From Clostridia bacterium (GTDB taxonomy: Bacteria > Bacillota > Clostridia > Christensenellales > Borkfalkiaceae): a stretch of DNA of 40,242 nucleotides. Below, in pieces: positions 15,801 through 23,300 of the stretch; within the stretch, counting starts at the first letter, position 1; each line of letters starts with the position of its first letter. Position numbers and translations under genes: made by a program. Under the pieces are notes generated by a model. That model was not told the DNA's origin. It saw nothing but the letters and a program-made list of their open reading frames with translations, and did no database searches. Where the stretch lies: contig JAFTSO010000030.1 in the NCBI GenBank assembly GCA_017467265.1, forward strand, positions 1 through 40,242. Direction: 5' to 3'.

Positions 15801-18800
15801 CTTACAAGGAACCGAAAAAGGCGGATTAAAATATTTAGGAAACGAGAATAATCCATATTTATATTTGAGAGGTTATACAACGGGGCTTGCGTCGGCTGTC
15901 ATAGAAAGCGGTTGCAAATTTATTGGGGGTTCGGCGTTGTCTAATTGTAGCGGATTGACGGAAATTATAATCCCCGAAAGCGTAACAAGCGTGGGGAGCG
16001 AAGCGTTTAAGGGTTGTACAAGTTTAACAATTTATTGCGAGATTGCAAATCAACCGAGCGCGTGGAGTAGCACGTGGAATTCTTCCGTTTGTCCCGTGGT
16101 TTGGGATTGCAAGAATAATACGGTGGCGGACGACGGATACATATATGTTGTAATAGACGGATTGCGTTACGGTATTAAAGAGGGCGCAGCGACGGTCGCA
16201 AAACAACCAAAAACGATTACGGAGGCTACAATTCCGTCGGAAATAGTATATTCAGACGAGGTATATCCTGTTACAAGCATTGCAGAGAGTGCATTTGACG
16301 GGAATTACTCCTTAAAGACTTTGGCGTTTAGTCAAGACAGTCAATTAAAGACGGTTGGGGTTTATGCGTTCCGAAGTTGTCAAGGCTTAACGGAAATTGT
16401 GCTTCCCGACGGTGTTGTAAGCATTGAGGTTGGGGCGTTTTATACTTGTAGCAGATTAGAAACGATTGTAATACCCAATTCGGTTACGAGCATTGGCAAT
16501 TCTGCGTTTGAATCTTGCAGCCAATTACAATATACAATAAAAGATGAATTAAAATATTTAGGGAATGAAAATAATCCATACGTATGCTTAATAGCGCCTA
16601 CAAACAAGCAGATTCAGACGGCGAATATAACGGATGAGTGTAAAATCATTGCACCGCAGGCGTTGAGTAGCTGCACGAATTTAACGAGCTTGACGATTGG
16701 TGATGGAGTGGAGTATATCGGCGAGATGGCGTTCTATGGGTGCTATCGTTTAACTGGGATAACGTTTGGGGGAAGCGGGCAGTTAAAAAGCATTGCCGAT
16801 TCTGCGTTCTGGAGCTGTAGCGGATTGGTAGAGGTCGTGATACCTGATGGTGTTACGCATATTGGGACGAACGCCTTCTATGGTTGCACCAATTTAACAA
16901 AAATTGTAATCCCCGACACCGTCACGGATATTGGTGATAATGAGTTTGGTCAAAAATTGGCGGACGTGACATGCCCTGCCGCCGTTACCCCTTATCTGAG
17001 TATGCATTACGTTCAAAGGATAACCATCACGTCAGGCAATGCTATTCCAAATAATGCGTTTGCTGGTTGCAGCAGTTTAACGAAGGTTGTAATACCCGAC
17101 GCCATTACGAGTATCGGCGATAGCGCGTTTTATGGTTGTAGCAGTTTAACGGAAATGATTATTCCTGACGGCGTGACGAGTATCGGTGACGCCGCGTTCC
17201 ACGGTTGCAGTAAATTGACGAAAATCGTTATCCCCGACACGGTTACGAGTATTGGTGGGGATTGGACGTTTGTGGGTTGTACTAGCTTGAAGGAGATAAC
17301 TTGTCCTGCGTTGGTGCTTCCTTATTTGCCACACAAATATACTACGGGCACGTCGAATTTGCAAAAAGTGGTGATTACGTCGGGCGAGAGTATAGGGGCG
17401 CAAGCGTTCAGTCATTGTAGCAATTTAGCGGAGGTTGTAATCGCTGACAGCGTGACGAGTATTGGTAATGATGCGTTCTATAGTTGTAGTGCGTTGAAGA
17501 AGGTGTCGTTTGGCGAAAACAGTCAGTTGCAATCTATTGGGATACAAGCTTTTTATAACTGTATCGCATTAACGCAGCTTGTTCTTCCTGATTCCGTTAC
17601 AAGCATTGGTGAAAGTGCGTTTATGGATTGCCGTGTTTTAACGGAAATCGTCATCCCCGACGGCGTTACGAGTATTAGTGATAACGCTTTCTTGCTTTGT
17701 CCTAAGTTGTCAAAGGTAGTGCTTGGAACAGGCGTTACGAGCATTGGAGTGTCTGCATTTTCAGGTTGCGGCTTAACGGAAATTGTTATTCCCGACGGCG
17801 TAACGAGTATCGGTGAGAACGCGTTCAGTGGTTGTAGCAGCTTAACAAATGTATGTATCAGCGAAAACAGTCAATTGCAGACCATCGGTAAAAAAGCCTT
17901 TTATAAGTGTAGTACGTTGAAAGAAGTGGTTATCCCCGATAGCGTAACAAGTATTGATGAATCCGCTTTCGCAGGTTGCAGCAATTTAACGGAAATTGTT
18001 ATTCCTAACAGCGTGGTGAGTATCAATGAAGGTTCGTTTTCCGGTTGTGAAAACTTAGTGAGTGTAACAGCGCCTATCAACGTAATAAGTAATCTCTCCA
18101 AATCGAAACTGCAAAAAGTAGTGATTACGTCGGGTGAGAGCATTGACGATTATGTGTTCCGAGGTTGCACGGCTTTAACGGACGTTGAAATTTGCGACGG
18201 GATAACGAGTATTGGGATGTATGCCTTCCAAAATTGTAGCAAAATAACGAAATTGAGTATTCCTAATAGCGTTACGAACATTGGCTACGGGGTATTTTAC
18301 GGCTGCAGCGGCTTGACGGAAATTATAATCCCCAATTCCGTAACGGAAATTGGCGGTTATGCGTTTGCTAATTGCACGGGAGTGAGCGAAATTTTGATTC
18401 CTGATTCTGTTCAAACGATAGGCGAGTACGTGTTTTATGGGTGCAGTGCTTTGCAATATAATATCAAAGACGGTTTAAGATATATAGGCAATAAAAATAA
18501 CCCGTACATATATTTGATGGGCACGGAGTCAATGGATATTACCTCGGCAAACATTGCAGACGGCTGTAAATTTATTGGCAGTAAAGCGTTGCAACACCGC
18601 AACAAGTTGATGGAAGTAATCATTCCCAATTCCGTTACCAGTATCGGCGAGTATGCGTTCTATAACTGCACAAGCTTAACGGAAATTACGATTCCTAGCA
18701 GCGTGACGACCATTGGTGCGTATGCGTTCAATGGGTGCAGGGTCTTGAAAACGTTTGCGTTTGACGGCACGGTGGAACAATGGGGCGTTGTCGAAAAGGG

Positions 18801-18867
18801 AATGAGCTGGAGCCTGAATACTCCTATAAAAAAGGTTATCTGTATCGACGGCGAAGTGACTTTGTAA
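12862..18867 (+). CDS. Giant BspA-type leucine-rich repeat lipoprotein
   Basis: The 2001-residue protein begins with a signal peptide and lipobox-like FAAC (Cys24), then a Gly/Ser-rich tether to about residue 72. A domain at about 75-282 (DANAWTQAIVNSLAKTNA to ELPPMTWE) is repeated at about 507-720 (DEAAWKKALANSIGKTNA to ELPPMTWE). Between them lie five Cys-rich repeats (about 304-502). From about 720 to the end the protein is BspA/LRR_5-type repeats of the form F-GCSSLTEIVIPDGVTSIG-NA. Two kinds of island interrupt these repeats, each three times: YLGNENNPY segments and a TCPA/LQKVVITSGESI segment. BspA proteins act in adhesion and binding to host or community partners; the ligand here is unknown. 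AAGGAG precedes the ATG, 28 bp after cysS, and a terminator follows. Confidence 0.9.
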   Translation: MKSKKTAIFTLCLGVVLSLGFAACGGDKGGNESSGQGGSSSEIVGGSESSMEQGSESSESSSGGHTGEEIRGETIADANAWTQAIVNSLAKTNAAATYTATTEERMGEYYMIHEGSATVKVADGKVHQYATGVASYYYPDDYGTIVSGEEDFVNEMYISIVDGVAIEWDRYNGGEWQCAPYYAYEERSFSATVGGMLNCSNIFPEYFADMYAMFQKVDDAYVFEMEEDGTYGKVALKFVDGLLYSYDSETSSAYTQDGVTAVENLAISMTISYGNATVGELPPMTWEGGEDGPDRPSKPDDSEECPHSFSEYIPNGDATCTDDGTKTAWCDYGCGETDTVIDEGSKLDHEFTDYKSNGDATCTDDGTKTAWCDYGCGETDTVTDEGSKLEHKFLNYISNNDATCKEDGTKTAKCDYGCGETDTKIDEGSATGCSFTDYKSNGDATCTEDGTKTATCDNGCGETDTVTDKGSATGHSFTDYKTDATGKQTATCDNGCGETDVKGEAVQDEAAWKKALANSIGKTNATVGYVSTLRAEDEYGSYLEQKGNGTAKLANKTWYELVTGTTITNITDNYTEHFMTEMYIGYVDDLAMQWYRENTESAWECYPFNVDGPEFTGTLGEFMTMRSVPIAYFADMFAAFTYENGTYVYEADITDNGETGKIELKFLNGLLYSYEQTVTIHENVEGIDGDGVAYMRFIISYADVDSIELPPMTWERPASEGLQFTLNADEKSYSVTGMGSCQDTYVVIPATYENYPVTGIGAKAFNNRKITAITIPASIVSIGNNAFNGCTTLKKVNIKDLAAWCNVSFGNAMANPLYFTKNLHLNNELITQLVIPEGITEISSLAFYNCTGLMEVAISDSVTSIGSYAFQNCSGLTKVVIGSGITNISSSAFQNCSSLTEMVVENNNTVYQSLDGNLYSKDGTTLIKYALGKTETSFRIPDGVTRIDEYAFRDSKKLTEIIISDSVADIADNAFYGCNNLQGTEKGGLKYLGNENNPYLYLRGYTTGLASAVIESGCKFIGGSALSNCSGLTEIIIPESVTSVGSEAFKGCTSLTIYCEIANQPSAWSSTWNSSVCPVVWDCKNNTVADDGYIYVVIDGLRYGIKEGAATVAKQPKTITEATIPSEIVYSDEVYPVTSIAESAFDGNYSLKTLAFSQDSQLKTVGVYAFRSCQGLTEIVLPDGVVSIEVGAFYTCSRLETIVIPNSVTSIGNSAFESCSQLQYTIKDELKYLGNENNPYVCLIAPTNKQIQTANITDECKIIAPQALSSCTNLTSLTIGDGVEYIGEMAFYGCYRLTGITFGGSGQLKSIADSAFWSCSGLVEVVIPDGVTHIGTNAFYGCTNLTKIVIPDTVTDIGDNEFGQKLADVTCPAAVTPYLSMHYVQRITITSGNAIPNNAFAGCSSLTKVVIPDAITSIGDSAFYGCSSLTEMIIPDGVTSIGDAAFHGCSKLTKIVIPDTVTSIGGDWTFVGCTSLKEITCPALVLPYLPHKYTTGTSNLQKVVITSGESIGAQAFSHCSNLAEVVIADSVTSIGNDAFYSCSALKKVSFGENSQLQSIGIQAFYNCIALTQLVLPDSVTSIGESAFMDCRVLTEIVIPDGVTSISDNAFLLCPKLSKVVLGTGVTSIGVSAFSGCGLTEIVIPDGVTSIGENAFSGCSSLTNVCISENSQLQTIGKKAFYKCSTLKEVVIPDSVTSIDESAFAGCSNLTEIVIPNSVVSINEGSFSGCENLVSVTAPINVISNLSKSKLQKVVITSGESIDDYVFRGCTALTDVEICDGITSIGMYAFQNCSKITKLSIPNSVTNIGYGVFYGCSGLTEIIIPNSVTEIGGYAFANCTGVSEILIPDSVQTIGEYVFYGCSALQYNIKDGLRYIGNKNNPYIYLMGTESMDITSANIADGCKFIGSKALQHRNKLMEVIIPNSVTSIGEYAFYNCTSLTEITIPSSVTTIGAYAFNGCRVLKTFAFDGTVEQWGVVEKGMSWSLNTPIKKVICIDGEVTL
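13771..14370 (+). repeat. Five in-frame Cys-rich repeats inside the LRR lipoprotein
   Basis: Tandem in-frame units of about 120-126 bp encode roughly 40 residues each, with the pattern F--Y--N-DATC--DGTKTA-CD-GCGE-DT. The last unit is shortened. Units differ by scattered substitutions, and CGGAT/CGGAA variants cluster in pairs, suggesting unequal crossover. Each unit has three cysteines, which may bind metal or form disulfides; that is inference. Confidence 0.85.
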
Positions 18868-18878
18868 ATATAAAAATA

Positions 18879-18915
18879 AAAAAGGGCTGACAATAAAAAC
18901 TGTCGGCTCTTTTTT
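18879..18915 (+). terminator. Terminator of the LRR lipoprotein gene
   Basis: AGGGCTGACA (18883-18892) pairs with TGTCGGCTCT (18901-18910), with two G-U pairs. It is flanked by A and T runs and lies 15 bp after the stop codon. Confidence 0.85.
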
Positions 18916-18955
18916 ATGCGTCGCAAAAAATTTGTCTCCGCGGCGCGCCTATCGC

Positions 18956-18985
18956 TTGACAAATACTCCGTTTTACATTTATAAT
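18956..18985 (+). promoter_or_regulatory. SigA-type promoter of alaS
   Basis: Perfect TTGACA (18956-18961) and perfect TATAAT (18980-18985), spacer 18 bp. This is the strongest promoter match in the window. Confidence 0.82.
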
Positions 18986-19025
18986 GTAAAAAGACGAGAA
19001 AATCTAACCTAAAAAAGGACAGACT

Positions 19026-20855
19026 ATGAAAAATTATACTGGACAATCCTTACGAGAGATGTATCTGAACTTTTTCAAGGACCGTGGGCATAAGGTTATT
19101 CCCTCGGCGTCTTTGATTCCCGAAAACGATCCTACCGTTCTGTTTACAACGGCAGGTATGCACCCCCTCGTGCCCTATTTGCTCGGTGAAAAGCACCCTG
19201 CTGGCACGCGCTTGACCGACGTGCAAAAATGCGTACGTACGGGCGACATCGACGACGTTGGCGACGAAAGACACTGCACGTTCTTTGAAATGCTCGGCAA
19301 CTGGTCGCTCGGCGATTATTTCAAGGAAGAAATGATCCCTTGGAGCTACGAATTTTTGACGGGCGAAAAATATCTGGGTATTCCTTCGGACAAAATTGCG
19401 GTGACGGTATTCGGCGGCGACGATACGATTCCTCGCGACGACGAGGCGGCGGCGCTGTGGGAAAAAGCAGGCATCAAAAAGGAAAATATCTATTATATGC
19501 CCCGTGAAAACAACTGGTGGGGGCCTGCCGGCTTGACCGGCCCTTGCGGCACGGACACCGAAATGTTCGTTATCCGCAAACCGAAGTGTTCGCCTACCTG
19601 CAATCCCGACTGCAACTGCGGCGCGTTCCTCGAAATCTGGAACGACGTTTTCATGCGTTTTAACAAGCAAGCGGACGGCAGCTTTGTCGAGCTTTCGCAA
19701 AAGAACGTGGACACGGGTATGGGCTTGGAGCGCGCTCTGTGCGTTTTGAACGGCAAATCCAGCGTGTACGAAACGGACATTTTTGAAAATGCAATCAAGA
19801 CGATCGAAGAATTGACGGGCAAGACGTACGGCGAGAGCGAAGAAGTGACGAAGTCTTTCCGCGTGCTGCTCGATCATTGCCGCACGGCGACGTTTATGCT
19901 CGGCGACGAAAAGGGCATTGTTCCTTCGAACACCGATCAAGGGTATATTTTGCGCAGAATTATCCGCCGCGCGGTGCGCTACGGACGGAAGATTGAGCTG
20001 CCCGAAGGTAGCCTTGCGAAGATTTCCGCGGCGTTTATCGAATATTATAAAGACGTATATCCCGAGCTGAATATCAACCGCGAAAAGATTGCCGAAGAGC
20101 TGATTAAGGAAGAAACGAAATTCACCAAGACATTACAACAGGGTTTGAAAGAATTTGAAAAATGCATAAACGGCATCGAGAGAAAGAACGCGTTTATGGC
20201 GCAAAAAGATCCTGCATACGTGCCTGAAAAGGTGATCGGCGGCAAGCAGGCGTTCCACCTGTACGACACGTACGGTTTCCCCGTGGAGATCACGGACGAA
20301 ATGGCGAAAGAACGTGGCTTTGGCGTGGATATCGACGGATACAAAGCGGCGTTTGAAGAGCATCAAAGCAAGAGTAAGGCTGGCAGCGAACAGAAATTTG
20401 CTTGCGGTCTTGCCGACCATAAAGAAGCGACGACGGCGCTGCATACGGCAACCCACCTGTTGCACGCGGCGCTCAAAAAAGTATGCTCGCCCGACGTCAA
20501 CCAAAAAGGTTCGAACATCACCGAAGAGAGATTGCGTTTCGATTTCAACCTGCCCCAACCGATGACGGCGGAGCAAATCAAGGCGGTGGAAGATCTCGTC
20601 AACGAAGTGATCGAAAAGGATATTCCCGTTGTAATGAAAGAAATCACCTTGGACGAAGCGAAAGCGGAAGGGTTTACGGGCTTGTTCGAGAGCAAGTACG
20701 GTGAAGTGGTAAAAACGTACACGATCGGGGATTTCTCCAAAGAAATTTGCGGCGGTCCACACGTGGAATCGACGGGCAAACTCGGCAAATTCAAGATTCA
20801 AAAAGAGCAAAGCTGCGGTAGCGGTATTCGCCGTATTAAAGCGGTATTACAGTAA
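19026..20855 (+). CDS. alaS: Alanyl-tRNA synthetase, short form without C-Ala domain
   Basis: This 609-residue class II synthetase charges alanine tRNA. The catalytic core is clear from residue 1 (FFKDRGHKVIPSASLIPENDPTVLFTTAGM), with motif 2 RHCTFFEMLGNWSLGDYFK, motif 3 GLERAL and a Cys-rich insertion CSPTCNPDCNC. The tRNA-recognition domain is followed by the editing domain with HTATH and CGGPH, the zinc-binding set that removes mischarged serine. The protein ends right after the editing domain, so the usual oligomerisation/C-Ala region of about 250 residues is absent. Such short forms are known. AAAGGAC lies before the ATG. The gene has its own promoter. Confidence 0.95.
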   Translation: MKNYTGQSLREMYLNFFKDRGHKVIPSASLIPENDPTVLFTTAGMHPLVPYLLGEKHPAGTRLTDVQKCVRTGDIDDVGDERHCTFFEMLGNWSLGDYFKEEMIPWSYEFLTGEKYLGIPSDKIAVTVFGGDDTIPRDDEAAALWEKAGIKKENIYYMPRENNWWGPAGLTGPCGTDTEMFVIRKPKCSPTCNPDCNCGAFLEIWNDVFMRFNKQADGSFVELSQKNVDTGMGLERALCVLNGKSSVYETDIFENAIKTIEELTGKTYGESEEVTKSFRVLLDHCRTATFMLGDEKGIVPSNTDQGYILRRIIRRAVRYGRKIELPEGSLAKISAAFIEYYKDVYPELNINREKIAEELIKEETKFTKTLQQGLKEFEKCINGIERKNAFMAQKDPAYVPEKVIGGKQAFHLYDTYGFPVEITDEMAKERGFGVDIDGYKAAFEEHQSKSKAGSEQKFACGLADHKEATTALHTATHLLHAALKKVCSPDVNQKGSNITEERLRFDFNLPQPMTAEQIKAVEDLVNEVIEKDIPVVMKEITLDEAKAEGFTGLFESKYGEVVKTYTIGDFSKEICGGPHVESTGKLGKFKIQKEQSCGSGIRRIKAVLQ

Positions 20856-20857
20856 AT

Positions 20858-20882
20858 CCCCCATACCGTATCGCGTTGAAGC
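20858..20882 (+). repeat. Post-stop motif, copy 5
   Basis: Variant core TACCGTATCGCGTTGAA at 20864-20880, starting 8 bp after the alaS stop codon. Confidence 0.4.
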
Positions 20883-20896
20883 ACAAAAAAGACGAT

Positions 20897-21271
20897 ATGA
20901 ACGAAGTAATTTCCGCGGAAACGATCAAAGCGCTCACCGCGCCGATTTTGGAAAAGGGATTTTCCTTTGAATACTTTTACCAAAAGGGTGGGGATAGCAG
21001 CTGTGTATATATCTGCCGATATAAAAAGGGCAGGGATTTTTTCGACTGGCGCGAAGTGTCGGGCGGCAACGAAATCAATATCGTTGTTTGCGTGAACGGC
21101 ACGTACGCCTTTCCGTCCTTAAAATATCTCTACAAAAAAGAATATCGTATGTTTAACGTGAAACACTTGTTCAAAAAGCCGACGATGGACGAACGGCGAA
21201 AATTCGTTGCGGAGCTGCTCTGCAAAGAACTGGGCAGCGGCAAGCCCGATTTTTTCGGGATCAAACTTTAA
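20897..21271 (+). CDS. Small protein of unknown function downstream of alaS
   Basis: No family recognised. The 124-residue product is soluble, with many aromatic and basic residues (FEYFYQKGGDSSCVYICRYKKGRDFFDW, FPSLKYLYKKEYRMFNVKHLFKKP). It has no signal peptide or membrane segment. The ATG at 20897 is chosen over an in-frame TTG at 20876, which lies in the post-stop motif; the Shine-Dalgarno is weak (AAAAAAGACGA). The gap to alaS is 41 bp and no terminator lies between, so it is probably co-transcribed with alaS. It ends at a strong terminator shared with the convergent veg gene. Confidence 0.65.
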   Translation: MNEVISAETIKALTAPILEKGFSFEYFYQKGGDSSCVYICRYKKGRDFFDWREVSGGNEINIVVCVNGTYAFPSLKYLYKKEYRMFNVKHLFKKPTMDERRKFVAELLCKELGSGKPDFFGIKL

Positions 21272-21284
21272 CAAGAGCAAACAC

Positions 21285-21314
21285 AAAAAAGCTCCCTGAA
21301 AAGGGAGCTTTTTT
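21285..21314. terminator. Bidirectional terminator between alaS operon and veg
   Basis: A perfect 13-bp inverted repeat (AAAAAAGCTCCCT/AGGGAGCTTTTTT, 21285-21297 and 21302-21314) with a GAAA loop. It works in both directions and overlaps the last bases of veg. Confidence 0.92.
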
Positions 21315-21552
21315 ATATGCGTTTTATTTTCACGTTGCCGCACAGCACGTCCGAATACGAATAGGCGGTTTTGCCTAAAAAATCCTTATCGTCGGGCTTG
21401 ACGGTGAACAGAGCTGGATACACGCCCGAGAGTATGCCCGAATAGCTCACGCTCTTATTCCTGCCTAAATTTACGCGCACGGCGACGCGTTGTGCCGTAC
21501 ACGCCCTTACCATTTGTTTGACGTCCTTAATATTTTTGGTTGGTTTAATCAT
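21313..21552 (-). CDS. veg: Veg family protein
   Basis: This 79-residue protein matches Veg (DUF1021), a small beta-rich protein that in Bacillus subtilis promotes biofilm matrix gene expression. Family traits seen are the central basic R-NLGRNKSVSYSGILSGVYPALFTV and the C-terminal YSYSDVLCGNVKI. It lies next to sipL and ispE, as in many Bacillota, but here it points away from sipL. There is no clear Shine-Dalgarno before the ATG, so translation may be leaderless or weak. The 5' region shared with sipL holds an inverted repeat (CCGAAAAA at 21566-21573 and TTTTTCGG at 21589-21596). Confidence 0.85.
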   Translation of the reverse strand: MIKPTKNIKDVKQMVRACTAQRVAVRVNLGRNKSVSYSGILSGVYPALFTVKPDDKDFLGKTAYSYSDVLCGNVKIKRI

Positions 21553-21616
21553 ACGATAAGTATGCCCGAAAAACAGGAAAAATATCCCTTTTTCGGCGTG
21601 TTTTTTATGGTGCGCG

Positions 21617-21646
21617 TTCTATTGCCGCGCGGCTTTGCATACGATA
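21617..21646 (+). promoter_or_regulatory. Possible SigE-like promoter of sipL
   Basis: CATACGAT (21639-21646) matches the known -10 type of the mother-cell factor SigE (CATACAnT). TTCTATT at 21617-21623 is a weak -35, 15 bp away. sipL is SigE-controlled in Clostridioides difficile. The same 10-mer CATACGATAA also occurs at 21550-21559 over the veg start. Confidence 0.35.
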
Positions 21647-21691
21647 AACAGACGAGAAAAACCCAAAGGTGATCGCAAGGAGGTCGTGAAA

Positions 21692-23179
21692 ATGTCAATA
21701 AAACCGCAATTTGAGAGCTATCGTTATATCGGCGAAATCTGCCGTTTGCGCGGACAATCAGTGGTGGAGTGCCGTTTGCCTGGGAGCGAGATCGGGGGCG
21801 TGTTGGCGGTGTATGCCAAGGCGATCGCCGCCGACTGCGCCTGCGCGGACGGGGAAGTGCAATACGGCGGACGGGTGCTGCTGACCGTCGTCTATGAAGA
21901 CGGCGATAAAAAAGTGTGCCGCGCGGAACGCGGCGCGGAGTTTTTCCACAAAGCGGAAGGTGGGCAGGTCAGCCCTGCGTGCTTTGCGAAAGCGCTGCTT
22001 TCGGCGGAGAACGTGTCGTGGCGAAGGGAAGGCTCGGGGCTGTATATTTCGGTGATAGTGGGCGCGGAGCTGTTCGTGTACGGGAGCAAGCAGCTCGATT
22101 ATCTGGTCGGCGGCGAAGGCTTGATTGTGAAAAAGGACACGCTCGCCCTTTGTAAGACGGTATGCGTGACGGGGGAAACGGAAGGAGAAGACGAATTTGA
22201 CAGCGATTACGTCGGGGACGTTTTATTGCACAGCCAAACGGCGGTGGTGCACAGCGCGACGGCGAACGGCGGTCAGATCGATTTGGATGGGGAGATCGCG
22301 CTCAATATCTGCGTGTTGACGGGCGAAGGGGGCGTGGGTTCGTACGAACGCCTGATTCCGTTCCGTATGCAGATCCCTGCCGAAGAGGCGTTTGGCAAAG
22401 TGACGGCAAACGCCTGCGTGTGCGTCAAACAGGCACATTTGACGGCGAGCACGGACGAAGAGAAAGGACGGAGCAAGTTGGTACTCTCCTACACCCTATC
22501 CGCCACCTGTTTTTTGCATATTACCGAAGAGCTTTCGGCGGTGGCAGACGCGTTTTCTACGACCGCGGAAACGAGCGTAAAAAGGGCAAACGACGGGGGA
22601 CGGTACTTGATCAAGCAGGTAAAATGCGTGGAAAGGGTATCGGGTGCTGCGGCGATTTCCCCTGCAATAGACGGGGAATATACGTTGCAGGCGGCGGTGC
22701 TGCCGCGCGCGGAAATTTCCGTGCATAAAACGGAGCGCGGTATGGAGGCGGAAGGGGCGGTGCTCGCCGACGTGTTGCTCGTCAGCGCCGACGGAGCGCA
22801 TCGCAGCGCAACGCTGTCCTTGCCTTTTGCGTTCCCCGTGGACGTAGACGGAGAGATTGCAGAGGCGACGTGTATCGTGTGCGGCCTGAACGTGCGCCGT
22901 AAAAAGAGTGGCGAAACGGAAGCGGAAGCGACGTTAAAGCTCTGCATTTGCGTATATGGCCAGCGTACTTGGGAATACGTTTGCGAAGTGCAAGAGGGGG
23001 ATACGTACCCCGTTGAAGAGAGTGCGTTCTCGGTGTTTATCCCGCGCGCAGGGGAAGATTTGTGGCAGGTAGCAAAGCGGCTCGCCTGCGATCCCGAAGA
23101 GCTGCAAAAGAGCAACGCGGAGCTGGAATTTCCGCTCAAAGGTGGAGAACGCATCTTCGTTTATAGCCAAATCACCTAA
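21692..23179 (+). CDS. sipL: SipL-like spore morphogenesis protein (SPOCS domains plus LysM)
   Basis: The 495-residue protein has the SipL layout. Repeated beta-rich DUF3794/SPOCS modules (for example E-GGVLAVYAKA, GQIDLDGEIALNICVLTGEG, AEISVHKTERGMEAEGAVLADVLL) are followed by a C-terminal LysM domain at about 447-492 (FIPRAGEDLWQVAKRL, then PLKGGERIFVY). In C. difficile SipL binds SpoIVA through its LysM domain and is needed to localise the spore coat around the forespore. The ATG at 21692 has a near-perfect AAGGAGGT 9 bp upstream; an in-frame start at 21635 is less likely. It sits between veg and ispE as in other Clostridia. Confidence 0.87.
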   Translation: MSIKPQFESYRYIGEICRLRGQSVVECRLPGSEIGGVLAVYAKAIAADCACADGEVQYGGRVLLTVVYEDGDKKVCRAERGAEFFHKAEGGQVSPACFAKALLSAENVSWRREGSGLYISVIVGAELFVYGSKQLDYLVGGEGLIVKKDTLALCKTVCVTGETEGEDEFDSDYVGDVLLHSQTAVVHSATANGGQIDLDGEIALNICVLTGEGGVGSYERLIPFRMQIPAEEAFGKVTANACVCVKQAHLTASTDEEKGRSKLVLSYTLSATCFLHITEELSAVADAFSTTAETSVKRANDGGRYLIKQVKCVERVSGAAAISPAIDGEYTLQAAVLPRAEISVHKTERGMEAEGAVLADVLLVSADGAHRSATLSLPFAFPVDVDGEIAEATCIVCGLNVRRKKSGETEAEATLKLCICVYGQRTWEYVCEVQEGDTYPVEESAFSVFIPRAGEDLWQVAKRLACDPEELQKSNAELEFPLKGGERIFVYSQIT

Positions 23180-23216
23180 ATTTCACAAAAAACACGCGTG
23201 AAATGGGTGTAAAATA

Positions 23217-23245
23217 TTGAAATTACGGGAAAAATGTGCTACAAT
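23217..23245 (+). promoter_or_regulatory. SigA-type promoter of ispE
   Basis: TTGAAA (23217-23222) and TACAAT (23240-23245), spacer 17 bp; predicted +1 near 23252, about 50 bp before the ATG. Confidence 0.7.
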
Positions 23246-23261
23246 TAGATAAGAACAATCG

Positions 23262-23290
23262 GTGCGGCGAGAGGTTCTCGCCGCGCTTTT
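23262..23290 (+). promoter_or_regulatory. Terminator-like hairpin in the ispE leader
   Basis: An 11-bp stem pairs 23262-23272 with 23276-23286 (one G-U pair, loop GGT). It is followed by TTTT, only 10 bp before the ispE ATG. It is inside the predicted transcript, so it could attenuate ispE or stabilise the 5' end. The T-run is short, so full termination is doubtful. Confidence 0.6.
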
Positions 23291-23300
23291 GGGATAAGAA

